NCBI GenBank assembly: GCA_024220525.1
Contig: JAMYWO010000075.1
Coordinates: 126,100-162,786 of the forward strand
Reading direction: 5' to 3'
From: Cochliopodium minus
Taxonomy: Eukaryota; Discosea; Himatismenida; Cochliopodiidae
Length of the DNA stretch: 36,687 bases
In this document: piece after piece, positions 1 through 8,920 of the stretch
Layout: the number at the start of each line of letters is the position of its first letter
Numbering within the stretch: the stretch's first letter is position 1
The notes under the pieces: model-generated
Databases searched by the model: none
What the model was told of the DNA's origin: nothing
What the model saw: only the letters and a program-made list of their open reading frames with translations
Made by a program: the position numbers and the translations under genes

Positions 1-676
1 TCTTCCATTATATTTATCTCATTATAAACGTTATTAGTAGTGTTATTGTTATTATTTTCGGGTATTGTATTATAATTAACGGTAGAAATATTTGAGTTAT
101 AAACAATATTGTTATTTTCAATTATATTATTTATTTCATTATTATTTTCATTTCTTATATCCATATTATCATCATCCAAAAAATTAATTGCCTCAAAAAA
201 GGGTTCTTCGCAATTGGCATAGTAGATGTAATACTAGAGTTTCCATTGGAATAGGTTTGTGTGTTCATAAATTGTTGCGTTATTGGGAATGAAGTAGGAT
301 AAGTTTCATTGTTTGGTGGGAGATTTAATCTTTCAGATCCTCCCTTCAATCCTAATGCAAATTGTTTCTTTTGTACTGCTTTCAAGATTGATCCATTGAT
401 TATTTTTTCTCGATTTAAAGTGCTGTCGATATCAAGGAGATTCCTATCAAAAGTGATGCAAAAAGAATCACAGAGGAGGTTTTTTTTTGAAAGGAAATCA
501 TAAATGAAAGATATTTTCTCATTTTTAGGTACAGTTATAACTTTTGTTTTTATATTGGATGGATTTATCAAATTTTCAACTATTATATCAATCATTTCTT
601 CTTTAAGTTGCATATTATCATCTAACAATTTTAATTTTCCTGCAAAATCATCATTTCGGTCATAATCAAGATGCAT
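1..676 (-). CDS. Ubiquitin-like N-terminus plus Asn-rich tail, partial
   Basis: The ATG at 676 opens a 173-codon frame. Residues of about 40-105 have the look of a ubiquitin-like beta-grasp domain: an opening strand (KTKVITVPKN), a strand with FCITFDRNLLDID, and a closing GSILKAV strand. A Thr/Asn/Gln-rich stretch follows. The frame stops at 155, but another minus frame picks up at about 205-225 (CEEPFFEAINFLDDDN) and continues as an Asn-rich, acidic tail through base 1, so the gene leaves the window. The two frames differ by one base near 210-225. I see no good GT-AG intron there, so this is either an indel or an assembly error. The ubiquitin-like reading rests on pattern only; function unknown. 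Confidence 0.4.
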
Positions 677-1051
677 CTTCTAAACAACTCAATGAAAACA
701 GAAGTGAAAAAAAAATATGATATTTCTAATTGGTTGGGCAAAAAATCCAATTTTTTTTTTTTTTTTTTTTATTTGGGATTCGCATAATAATTCACATTAT
801 TTTTCCTTATGCATAATTCATTTTTATTTGATTTTTTGTTTTATGTGTTAATCTAAATAAGTTATTTCTTCCAATAAATCAATTGGTGTTTCTCCTTCCT
901 CATTCTGATGTATATTGTTCAAATAATGCTATTTGAAAAATATATTTGCAAAATAACAAAGTATTGATTCCTTATAATAAGGATATTGATTGTGTTAATA
1001 AAATAAGAAAAATATTGTATGAAATATGGTTTAATGAAATATTTGAGAAAA
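677..1051. other. Non-coding spacer
   Basis: AT-rich spacer with an 18-20 base T run near 750-770. I see no convincing coding or RNA feature. Confidence 0.5.
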
Positions 1052-1559
1052 TTAATTTTCATCTTTTTTTTCTTCTATAGATTTTTCTGGATTGTTTGAT
1101 AATCCTTGAACATCTTGATTGTTCATTTGTCTATTTGGATTGTTTAATCCTTGAACATTTGGATTGTTTAGCAATTGTTGAAGAAATAGTTCTTTCATCT
1201 TTTTATCTTCCTTTTTGATGTAACCTTCAGTTTTTTTTAATCTTTCATCAATCTCAGATATTTTGAGTTGTTGGTTATTGATGGACTGTTTTATTTCTAC
1301 CAATTCCTTCATGATAATTTCCTTTGATTCTCCAACCAATTTCTTTGTTTCTTCCAATAATTTTTTGCTATCATCTATTTTATCTAAAAAACTATATTGC
1401 CATTTTTAGACTTGAATTCTCTATCTGTGAACACTGATACAATCATCCCAACCAATGGAACTATTACAGATGCACCAATAGCAAAATATACACCAGATGG
1501 TACACTTATTTTCAAGTCTAAAGCTTTTTCTTCTTTATCTTTATCCCTTTATTGCTCAT
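1052..1559 (-). pseudogene. Broken gene: one membrane helix plus coiled coil
   Basis: Two minus frames belong together. The upstream part (about 1385-1540) encodes a short charged stretch and one hydrophobic helix (VYFAIGASVIVPLVGMIVSVF is the core), then a polar linker. The downstream part (1052-1390) encodes a Lys/Glu-rich coiled coil followed by short Asn-Asn-Pro repeats (NNPNVQGL, NNQDVQGL) and a charged C-terminus. They differ by one base at a T/A homopolymer around 1386, where one more T would join them. A possible ATG at 1559 is also out of frame by one base. A very short 20-nt GT-AG intron is an alternative at 1386, but it would be far shorter than others here. Family not recognised; either decaying or mis-sequenced. 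Confidence 0.4.
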
Positions 1560-1650
1560 AAATTTTTTTTTTTTTTTTTTATTTTTGACTAAAATATATA
1601 TATATAATACCAACTAGTTCAAAAAATAATTATTGAGAAAACCCAAAGAA

Positions 1651-1872
1651 TTAAGACAAATGATTTAATAAAATTTTAGCATCATTATTTAATTCCCATT
1701 TGTTGTTTATAAATTTGTATTTATATGTTGAGTAGCCACATTGCTTAATATATTCTTTATTTGTCCTTGGATTGCATTCTTTTGTCTTATTATGTGCAAA
1801 ACCATTATCACAATTATTTATATATGGATTGCCGACAGTATTTTTATCACATTTACAACAATAAGTTTCCAT
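1651..1872 (-). CDS. Small Cys-rich protein
   Basis: This 73-codon ORF starts with ATG at 1872. It has eight Cys, including CCKCDKN near the N-terminus, then NNCDNG, KECNPR and KQCGYS, and ends in a Trp-containing tail. No signal peptide is evident. The Cys spacing could bind a metal or form disulfides. It overlaps on the opposite strand the putative 5' end of the adhesin-like gene, so either this ORF or that gene's apparent N-terminal extension is not real. I favour this ORF because its composition is protein-like, while the opposing frame there is a run of hydrophobic shadow sequence. Function unknown. Confidence 0.35.
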   Translation of the reverse strand: METYCCKCDKNTVGNPYINNCDNGFAHNKTKECNPRTNKEYIKQCGYSTYKYKFINNKWELNNDAKILLNHLS

Positions 1873-1889
1873 AAATTTTTTCTGTCACT

Positions 1890-4488
1890 CATTTCTCAAG
1901 GACTCTCCAATGAAACATTTATTTTCAAATCAACAACAAGTATTTCCTTTGATCAAGATATCAAACCTGACTTGAGAATTCCTTGTAACATCTTTTTCTA
2001 CACCTCAAAAAACATTCAAGTTGGAAATGGTGTGTCTCCCATTGTCATTTATGGAACTTTCATAAGTGATTCCTTTATCACCGGTGCATTTGAAACTAAA
2101 GTAGTTGGAAAGATAATAACCAATGAAATATTTACCGGATCAAATCCAAATGTTGTTAATTGTGATTGCCAAAATCAAACTACCAACATTCTTAGCATCT
2201 CTTCAACTCTTGTTTCCCAAACACCTCCTTCTCTTGTCAATACCACTGATGGTTCCTATTCTGTCAACGTTACTGTCTGTAACAATGCAATTAGTTACCT
2301 TTATTATCCTATTAATATTGATATCAGTGATACTATTGGACAACCCAATGTTCCTCTTGGATTTCAATGCAGCGACTATTCTTGCTACTCGGATAGTTCC
2401 AACATATTACCCAATCAATGTGTTGTTATTCCTATCGTATTCAATAACGTTTCATGTTCTTCATCAAATTGCTCAATCTCTCAAAATGCAAATGCTACTG
2501 TTGGTTTTATCAATGCAACGTTTGTTACTACTCCAAACAATCCTTCTTACACTGTATCTTATATCAACATTCCTACTCCATCGCCTCCTACAACATTGGC
2601 ACCAACAACTCAAGCACCAACAACATTGGCACCAACGACTCAAGCACCAACAACTCAAGCACCAACAACTCAAGCACCAACAACTCAAGCACCAACGACT
2701 CAAGCACCAAAAACTCAAGCACCAACAACATTGGCACCAACAACTCAATCACCAACAACTCAAGCACCAACCCCTACTCCTGCGCCTACTTCAGCTCCTG
2801 TAGCTCCGCTGAATTGCACAAACACATGTCAAGGAAGTGGTATTGTTCCTCTTTTGAGTATCACCTCTCTATTTATCAATAGTAGTAACATCAACCTGAA
2901 TGGTAATTTGGCTTCGAATGTGTTGATTACTTGTCAATTGGATACCGTTTCTCTATTAACAAATACCAAATCAAATATATTGAATTTTACTATCAGTAAC
3001 TCTGGAGTTCGAGCACTGGTTTGTTCTAATTCTTCCTCATCCCCTTTCACCTGTACTTCGACTCTCTTATCAACTTCTCTTCAACTCACATGCTGTGCAA
3101 ATGTTTCTACCAATATTACCGGTGTTTCTGTCTCTTTGGTTTCTGTTGCCGGTCTTTCTCTTTTAAACGCACCTATCACTTGTTCCAGTAGAACTCAGCC
3201 TTCTTCTATTATCACTTGCCCTTCTGGAACTTGCACAGGGTCAGCCACTCGTCTCAGTCTTGTAAACATTCTGAATGTCTTATCTAGTGTTACTGTCGAT
3301 CCTCTTTCCATTGTTCCAACAATCTCACCTGGAATATGTGATGTCTATACTGATATTAGTGTTCCTCTCATTGGTTCTATTCTCGGGACATTCATCACCA
3401 GAATTGCATATATATAGTAATAACAGTTTTGGTTTTGTCTATTGTAACGGGGCTGTTGTGGGCGGGGCTTGTCAGTCTTTGGTATCTGCTGGAATACAAT
3501 TGAATGTAAAATGTTGCTTTGATGGATTTTCTTCAAGTGCTCCTTCTGGTGGTTCTCTGACAGTGGTCTTTAGAAATATCGCAGGGATATTTGTGACAAA
3601 TATTACAACAAACATCAATCAGTGTCCTTTTCCTCCAGCAAACATTCCTACCCCTCTTAGATCCTCTGTGATATCTACCCCGAACAATTGCAAAGTATGC
3701 AACTCTAAAGTTTACAGTTTACTGAACCACAGACCCACAAACCTTTTTGGTGGTTTCCTCTCATCCATAGCCGGATTTTTGTTGAATGGAAATCTTGTGC
3801 ATTATGATATTTTTTCATCGTCTATATCAATCTCCAACACCCTTTCGGGAAGGTTGACACTCCGTTATAAACATTCAATTGGGTACACTACATTGAACCG
3901 TGGTCAACACCAAGTTTCTTGTAATTCACAGGCGTACGATAGGGAAGACATTGACAATTCAGAAGCATCTTACTTTGGAGATATTTACAATTCATTGACA
4001 AACTGTACTTGTGATTTCAGTAGTTCTTCAATGGGACCATCCGAAACACTGACACCGGGGGTGTCTTGTATAAAAATAGGAAATACATCAACAATGTACC
4101 ATTTTGATGCTCGAGGAGATTCATCGGCCATTTTGTTTATCTATCCAGTTCATTGCCGTATTTGGGGGTTGATAATTTTTCAGGAAGTTTGCTTAATGGA
4201 GCTATGCTTTGCAACATTTACTGGGTATTCACGAATAACAATACTATCATCAAAAATAACGCTCCCCAGCAAACATACTCATTGCATGGAAATTTCATCG
4301 GAGGGACGTTGTCTTTTTATCTACTCGATGGAGACATTATCAATCTATCTGGGAACATAATTACCAAAAAGTTACAATACATGGGATCTGTGAGCAAGAT
4401 GGATGCAATTGCTATTCAAAATAATAACCAACAAAAAAAAAATATATTCGAATTAATTAGGGATGTTCAAAATTTTACAACAGTTTAA
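1890..4488 (+). pseudogene. Secreted adhesin-like protein, choice-of-anchor-A-like C-terminus, frame-broken
   Basis: Three consecutive plus frames encode one long extracellular-type protein. First comes a Cys- and N-glycosylation-rich N-terminal part (about 1890-2580, with NXT/S sites throughout), then a stalk of 5-residue APTTQ repeats, then a second Cys/Asn/Ser-rich part to about 3410. The C-terminal part to 4488 resembles the choice-of-anchor A beta-helical domain: an SGRLTLRYKHSIGYTTL segment, ASYFGDIYNSLTN, and a final NIYWVFTNNNT...HGNFIGGTL...SGNIIT pattern. The frame changes at a TA microsatellite (about 3407-3416; two bases short) and at a G run (about 4163-4168; one base short). No clear signal peptide exon is visible; it may lie upstream in a missing exon. 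The last eight codons lie inside a dispersed hairpin repeat. Either a recent pseudogene or mis-sequenced; the domain call is from pattern. Confidence 0.5.
2589..2782 (+). repeat. 15-bp coding tandem repeat (APTTQ/APTTL)
   Basis: About a dozen 15-bp units encode Ala-Pro-Thr-Thr-Gln with variants (Leu for Gln, Lys for Thr, Ser for Ala). This is a typical O-glycosylated, extended stalk between two extracellular domains. The units are near-identical in DNA as well as protein, so the tract is probably length-variable. Confidence 0.9.
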
Positions 4489-4538
4489 ATTTTGTTAATT
4501 AATATCCGCTAACAAAGTTGTAAATTTTGGACATGTCT
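4461..4538 (+). repeat. Dispersed hairpin element, copy A
   Basis: An approximately 78-bp imperfect inverted repeat. The left arm runs from GGATGTTCAAAATTTTACAA to TTTGTTA; the right arm has CCGCTAACAAAGTTGTAAA and ends at GGACATGTC. Related copies lie at 30024-30103 (same orientation) and 16091-16147 (inverted, more diverged), all sharing CCGCTAACAAAGTT. The left arm overlaps the stop codon of the adhesin-like gene, so DVQNFTTV and the stop are read from the repeat. It may be a miniature non-autonomous element or a structured RNA; no coding capacity. Confidence 0.7.
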
Positions 4539-4605
4539 ACGAATGAATGAATAAAATATATATATTATTTAAAAAAAAAAAGAGGATTTGATTTATTATT
4601 TTTCA

Positions 4606-5346
4606 ATGCTTTCAAAATTCGGACACAAATCAAAAAACAAAACTTTGGTGGTTTGCGTGACAGGAGCTCCATGTGTGGGCAAATCTACGCTTTTAAAAAA
4701 CATGCGAACAAACTCAACTATCAACTCTACTCAAAGGATATTAGTAATACCAGAGCCTGTAGAGTGGACTCCTCATCTAGAGAGGATGTACACAGCAGTG
4801 AATTCAAACAAAGATGTTGATACGATAGAAAAGAGTATATTAAATGTACATCTTTTATGTGTGCATCACTTTTTGAATGTTGAATTCATTTTGGAAGAAA
4901 AGGGACATGAATATGACTTTGTTTTGCTGGAGAGATCGATACTGGATACTTCACTCATATTTTTGCCAGCTCTGTTAAAACACATTGGAAAGATTGGAGG
5001 TCCTCTTCTGGATATTTGCAAGTATGTCTCTCAAGGCTTTTGGAAAGAGATAATTTATGTGTATTTGAAGAACACAGATATCAACAAATTGCGTAACCGC
5101 ACAGAAGAAAGAGATGGGACTGCACACAAAGCTCACTCTGATGTAGAGTATCACGGCAAAATAGACGAAAAGTACCACAGTGAAGTGGTTGATATCTATG
5201 ACCAGGTTTTTTCAGAAGATAATTTCAAAAAGCTCGACATTGATACACAAAGATTGATAGTCTGTGACGCAACGAACAAATCCCCTGAAGAAGTTTGCAA
5301 TCATTTCATTGATGTTCTACTCGAAAAAAAAAACACTGCAATATGA
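4606..5346 (+). CDS. Deoxynucleoside-kinase-like P-loop kinase
   Basis: A 246-aa intronless ORF. The frame extends a few codons upstream without ATG, so I take the ATG at 4606. The Walker A loop is GAPCVGKST at residues 20-28. An EPVEW motif (50-54) sits where dNK/thymidine-kinase-2-type enzymes have their EPxxxW substrate-site motif. LLERSILD (ERS at 109-111) matches the conserved ERS motif with the catalytic-site Arg. A charged RNRTEERDG segment (about 165) fits the LID, followed by YHGKIDEKY. The expected reaction is ATP-dependent phosphorylation of a deoxynucleoside, feeding the salvage dNTP pool. It stands alone beside the adhesin-like gene, and it lacks introns while most complete genes here have them. 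dNK-type kinases occur both in eukaryotes and in large DNA viruses; origin unresolved. Confidence 0.65.
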   Translation: MLSKFGHKSKNKTLVVCVTGAPCVGKSTLLKNMRTNSTINSTQRILVIPEPVEWTPHLERMYTAVNSNKDVDTIEKSILNVHLLCVHHFLNVEFILEEKGHEYDFVLLERSILDTSLIFLPALLKHIGKIGGPLLDICKYVSQGFWKEIIYVYLKNTDINKLRNRTEERDGTAHKAHSDVEYHGKIDEKYHSEVVDIYDQVFSEDNFKKLDIDTQRLIVCDATNKSPEEVCNHFIDVLLEKKNTAI

Positions 5347-5771
5347 AAAAAAAAAATAAACAATTACAAGCAAAACAAAATAAAGAAAAAATTATTGATC
5401 AAATTCACCGGTATTTGTAATATTTCCATTTATCTCGCATGAATCATAATGATCAATCATTTTTATTTTTCATCTTTCATCTCGAGCGATTTTTGTGAAT
5501 CATTTGCCAATGATATTATCGAGACCAAAAATCAAGACTGATTGGAATCAAGACTAAATTTTTCAGTCTTGATTATTTTAATGAGAATCTAAAGATAATT
5601 CTGATCAAAATGAATTGAACTGACCCCAAGATGGACAATTTTTGATAGAGAAGAGATCAGGGTAAGCAAGGACCTGAAGGGAAAGGTCAATTAATACAAA
5701 CAGGAAATAATACTTGAAAAAAAGCTAGCTTTTGTAATAGAATTTATTAAATTTGTTCATTTTAAATAGAG
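5347..5771. other. Spacer with AATCAAGAC repeats
   Basis: There is no ORF of note. It holds the repeat and hairpin described at 5526-5572. Confidence 0.5.
5526..5572 (+). repeat. AATCAAGAC repeat pair with perfect hairpin
   Basis: Two AATCAAGACT units lie close together. The second (5544-5553) is the exact reverse complement of AGTCTTGATT at 5563-5572, giving a 10-bp perfect stem with a 9-nt loop. A 26-bp stretch starting at about 5527 recurs identically at about 6870-6895, on the other side of the helicase-OTU fragment. Confidence 0.8.
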
Positions 5772-6610
5772 TTATTTTGGGTCAAATCTCAAACCAACAT
5801 AATGGATTTCAGGATGAAAACCAACATGAATGGTGTTCTTATGAAATTGGTCTTCAGGAATGAGATTTGTAGTTCCATCTTGTCTATAAACAATTATATT
5901 CACCTTATAGATTTCACCGAAAGCAACGAGAGTAGAGTTATCCCCCCAAACATCTCGATTTGAAGTTCTAATACCCTCTAAAAATTTCAAGAACTCTTCC
6001 TCGTTTCCCTCAATATGAAATCTTTGCCGATTGTCCTTAAGGTAATCAGCAATTTCTCCGCGTACTTTAATTACTTCTTTCATGGGAACCTCATCATCAG
6101 CAAACTTAATAGGATCTAAAGAGAGAAGGAGTGCATGAGTCTGGCACAGACCATCTCTAGGTGTTTCCATTTCTTCCAAACCAACTTCTTCAAGAAAAGG
6201 AATTTTGAAAGTACTTTCATGGGATATTTTGGAATAAACAGGTAGAATCTTAGGTTTGTGAATACAAAAGTCTTCAAGATTTACTGTATCAATCATTCTT
6301 AGGAAATGTTGAGAGTCGACATTCCCTGCATACAATGTGGTCAATGTTTCCTTTGTGTATGAAGAAATGTTGTGTTCTTGATTGAAATCCTTATGGGTGA
6401 TAACAATCGCCTTGGCATCATCTGATTTCCCGTTTGATCTATCAATTCGAACTGCTCTACCAACAAATTGAGAGAATAGATTTACATCTTTGCTGATTTT
6501 TCTACAAATTCCAAGCACAGATAAACCCTTTATATCTCTGAGATAAATCCTTGCAATTCAATCATTCTTCTGGGATTTTCGACAATTAAAAATATCATCT
6601 TATTTAACAT
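5772..6610 (-). pseudogene. Helicase remnant fused to OTU-type cysteine protease domain
   Basis: The main frame (5772 to about 6557) begins in a superfamily 2 helicase C-terminal lobe: NLFSQFVGRAVRID is the motif VI type Q-x-x-GR-x-x-R. It then crosses a linker into an OTU-like domain, with DGLCQTHALLL matching the catalytic D-G-x-C box, a WGDNSTLVAFGEIYKVNIIVY middle segment and a C-terminal EIHYVGL carrying the catalytic His. Upstream, another frame (to ATG 6610) encodes NKMIFLIVENPRRMIELQGF, which looks like helicase motif Ia. Motifs I, II and most of III-V are missing and the two parts differ by one frame. So the helicase core has an internal deletion, while the OTU half looks intact. Helicase-OTU architecture suggests a viral or selfish-element protein, but this is inference. 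Confidence 0.6.
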
Positions 6611-6616
6611 TTGTTT

Positions 6617-6850
6617 TTAATACTCAAAGCCGTATTTTGACCTAATATGGCGGATGTAAAATGTTTTTGTTTTGTTGATTTTTTCATCGGAAGAAGATGT
6701 TCCGGCATTGAAAAGATGCATCACTTGTTGCATATCTATATCTGCAGCACTTTTATTTTCATAGAGTTTGATTCCACACGATGGCAAACAAAAATTTGCA
6801 TTTGATCGATTCATCAGTAGCGATCTGGAATTAAGACTAAAAATCAAGAC
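6617..6850 (-). pseudogene. Orphan coding fragment
   Basis: An open minus frame ends at 6617, with protein-like composition (CGIKLYENKSAADIDMQQV, then HLFNAGTSSSDEKINK). It lies directly upstream of the helicase-OTU fragment and may be an earlier part of the same gene. It runs upstream into the AATCAAGAC minisatellite, which translates as low-complexity sequence. No motif recognised. Confidence 0.3.
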
Positions 6851-7063
6851 TGTGATATTTTCAAGACTGAAAATCAAGACTGATTGGAATCAAGACAAAA
6901 AATCAAGACAAGAATTTTTGTTTGAATTTTGAAAATCAAGACTAAAATTTTTGTTTGTATTTTGAATAAAATCAAGACAAGAATTTTTGTTTGAATTTTG
7001 AATGAAATCAAGACAAGAATATATAAGTTTTGTTTGAATTTTGAATTGAAATCAAAACTAGAG
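6828..7063. repeat. AATCAAGAC minisatellite
   Basis: Eight or nine AATCAAGAC units (some degenerate) lie here. From about 6900 on they form a longer 35-40 bp unit in which AATCAAGAC is followed by AAGAATTTTTGTTTGAATTT-like sequence. The 26-bp stretch at 6870-6895 is identical to one at about 5527, so this tract and the smaller one bracket the helicase-OTU fragment. Confidence 0.8.
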
Positions 7064-7094
7064 GGTATGTTAGTCTTTCTTTAAACAGGGTACA

Positions 7095-7126
7095 TTTTCT
7101 ATAGTGCATTTATATAAATGGGTCAT
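7095..7126 (+). repeat. GTGCATTTATATAAATGGGTC repeat, copy 1
   Basis: A 30-bp sequence with an internal palindrome (ATTTATATAAAT). It recurs almost unchanged at 9568-9599 and 9609-9633, in the same orientation. A related, shorter motif follows directly (ATAGTACATTTATATAAG, about 7131-7148). Confidence 0.8.
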
Positions 7127-7179
7127 TTATATAGTACATTTATATAAGAAGTGTATAGGCTGTTTTATTTGCAATATAT

Positions 7180-7534
7180 TTATTTAGTATGAGCAAGCCA
7201 AGAAGCTCCCAAAGAATGAACCGAATTTGTATGCCATGTTTGATATTTCATATCGAAACCAGTGGTGGTAATATTTTCGCAAGTTACTGTCAATCTTAAA
7301 AAATCTTCGCTTGATAAGTTGATGTGTTGAGTGGAAACAATTACTTTGGGTATAGTTTTGAATGTGAAATTAAAACTAACTCTCTTACTACAACTCCTTG
7401 GAAGGTGCTGTGTCAAAAGACTCGAATTGGGAATTGGGTGTACTTCCGTAAGATGAATAAAAGTTTTTTTCCTTCTGCAAGAAATCTCTCATAATATTTG
7501 AGTGATTCCTTTCGATACTCAATATATCAAACAT
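7180..7534 (-). pseudogene. H-type lectin domain protein, frameshifted
   Basis: The downstream frame (7180 to about 7390) matches the H-type lectin fold: VSFNFTFKTIPKVIVS, then RLTVTCENITTTGFDMKYQT and a final LGASWLAHT, the pattern of beta strands and aromatic residues found in discoidin C-terminal and snail agglutinin domains. The upstream frame, starting with ATG 7534, ends with SFDTAPSKEL, a plausible first strand of the same domain. The frames differ by one or two bases at about 7395, and the first stops at a TAG TAA pair, so the gene as read is broken. There is no signal peptide. H-type lectins bind GalNAc/Gal-type sugars in the family. Confidence 0.55.
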
Positions 7535-7586
7535 GCCAACCCTTGAATAATTACAATGGAAGCCAATAGCCAACAAGTTTTTTTAT

Positions 7587-7847
7587 TTATAATGAGTTCC
7601 CTGAGCAAATCAAAGGCTTTATCTGAATCTTGCTTGATTCCAATGCCAAAAAAACATTTTGATTATATAGAACCTCTTTTGTTCCGTTATCCCCTTTTTT
7701 TTGGGCAAGAGTGATTGTTGTAATCTTCACCTTCTTTCCATTCTCTTTTTCGACGATCTCAATCTTCCTCTTCTCTTGCATTTTTTTATTTTTATATAGA
7801 ACCAAATTTACAGGAAAAATTTTTGAATAATTCATAATCTGGATCAA
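7587..7847 (-). CDS. Hypothetical small basic protein
   Basis: An 86-codon ORF ends eleven bases before the lectin frame. It has a Lys/Glu-rich central part (KKMQEKRKIEIVEKENGKK) followed by KITTITLAQKKGDNGT. No motif is recognised. It could be a separate short gene or the 5' part of a decayed lectin locus. Confidence 0.25.
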   Translation of the reverse strand: MIQIMNYSKIFPVNLVLYKNKKMQEKRKIEIVEKENGKKVKITTITLAQKKGDNGTKEVLYNQNVFLALESSKIQIKPLICSGNSL

Positions 7848-7973
7848 ATAAATTGGATAGAAGAAAGTTTCTTATATTTTATTGACCAATCATATCTATA
7901 AATCAAATTTTTCCAATAAACATTTATCCAAAGTTTTGTGTTCATGCATCTCATTTTGCTCTTCCAGTTCATT

Positions 7974-8162
7974 ATGGATGATAAAAATCGTTACTGTGAA
8001 AATATTGGAAGAGAGCATCTTTCAAATAAGGTATATTTCGTTGTTAATCTGAAAGAGAAAATATTTTATCAAAAATGCTATGATTCCATGATGGAGAAAA
8101 TATATAAAATTATGGAACAATCTCATGAAAATGGATTTATATTTATTTTAATTATTTATTAA
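7974..8162 (+). pseudogene. PrimPol/UL52-type primase zinc-motif fragment
   Basis: The frame from ATG 7974 encodes RYCENIGREHLSN, a hydrophobic strand (VYFVVNLKEK), then IFYQKCYDSMM. The order Cys, His, Cys with CENIGR-x-H-x-SN and FYQKC-x-D closely resembles the C-terminal zinc knuckle of eukaryotic PrimPol and herpes-like UL52 primases. The expected fourth ligand, a Cys after YQKCxDxx, is replaced by Met. No polymerase core is present upstream, so this is a detached fragment. PrimPol reprimes stalled replication forks in cells; related primases occur in large DNA viruses. Confidence 0.5.
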
Positions 8163-8173
8163 ATGATTTGCTT

Positions 8174-8920
8174 TTATAAAGTATTTTTTTCATTTCCTCC
8201 AAAAATATCTTTTATCTCATTTTTGTTTCCTTCCAATACTGATTCAATGAATAAATGGAGATTATATCTTAGATGTGAAAAATGGGCCTTGATCACCCTT
8301 ATATCATAAGCTTCAATGACCCGTTTCTTTATGATTGGATGATGGTCGATTATATAAATTCTATAATCTTGGTGAGGATCATTGTTTTGGTCTATTTGAA
8401 AATATCCATTCAAAAATTGATAAACTTCATGAGGAAGAATCTCTTTTAACATTTTATAATATTCAATGGGGGTAGCTTTTATATAGAATAACTGGCAGTG
8501 TTGAAATCCATTTCGAAGTGTGTATAAAATAGGGAAGATGGGGTTTGGGTTGGGTTGAATATTATTATTTTTGGTTTCCGCTTTGATGTGGTATAGATTT
8601 TTGGTATTATTTTGATAAATATTATGAATAAATTTCATGGCAACAGGATAATCTTTTTCAAAATTGTTGGAATTTGTTTTCAATGAAAATCTTTCATAAA
8701 TATGTGCATATACACCCATGAAATATAAACAGTCCATTGTAATGGTTTCTTCTGGATAAGTATATCTTTCCTCTTTGGGAGCATTTTCTCCATTATCATG
8801 GGAGCGTTTTATTCCATTTGTCGCTTTCTTATACAAAACCATAAGATTCCTTATATAATTATCATCATTCAGAGGAGATTTGGAATTCTCTATCGCATTT
8901 GGAGTATTATTATTGTTCAT
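8174..8920 (-). CDS. Hypothetical 248-aa protein
   Basis: An intact single-exon ORF with ATG at 8920. The first 60 residues are polar and Asn-rich. The rest is rich in Tyr, His and Ile, with several predicted helices (for example YPVAMKFIHNIYQNN) and an odd DHHPIIKKRVIEAYDIR segment. No signal peptide or membrane helix. The ORF lies between copies of the GTGCATTTATATAAATGGGTC repeat and ends 12 bases from the PrimPol-like fragment on the opposite strand. I do not recognise the family. Its length with no frame break in an area full of broken genes suggests it is still expressed. Confidence 0.5.
   Translation of the reverse strand: MNNNNTPNAIENSKSPLNDDNYIRNLMVLYKKATNGIKRSHDNGENAPKEERYTYPEETITMDCLYFMGVYAHIYERFSLKTNSNNFEKDYPVAMKFIHNIYQNNTKNLYHIKAETKNNNIQPNPNPIFPILYTLRNGFQHCQLFYIKATPIEYYKMLKEILPHEVYQFLNGYFQIDQNNDPHQDYRIYIIDHHPIIKKRVIEAYDIRVIKAHFSHLRYNLHLFIESVLEGNKNEIKDIFGGNEKNTL

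Noticed and set aside
1741-1889. Hydrophobic 5' extension of the adhesin-like frame as a signal peptide
   Set aside because: It is the reverse strand of the Cys-rich mini-gene and has several hydrophobic blocks with Ile/Phe runs from AT-rich DNA; a true start exon is not identified.
2123-2882. Long ORFs in the other frames across the APTTQ stalk, including Leu/His-rich and Cys/Trp-rich ones
   Set aside because: They are shadows of a 15-bp tandem repeat with no stops; only the APTTQ frame joins protein-like sequence on both sides.
4461-4538. Hairpin as a bacterial-type terminator or tRNA-like structure
   Set aside because: No T tract follows in a terminator-like arrangement, no cloverleaf can be drawn, and the context is eukaryotic.
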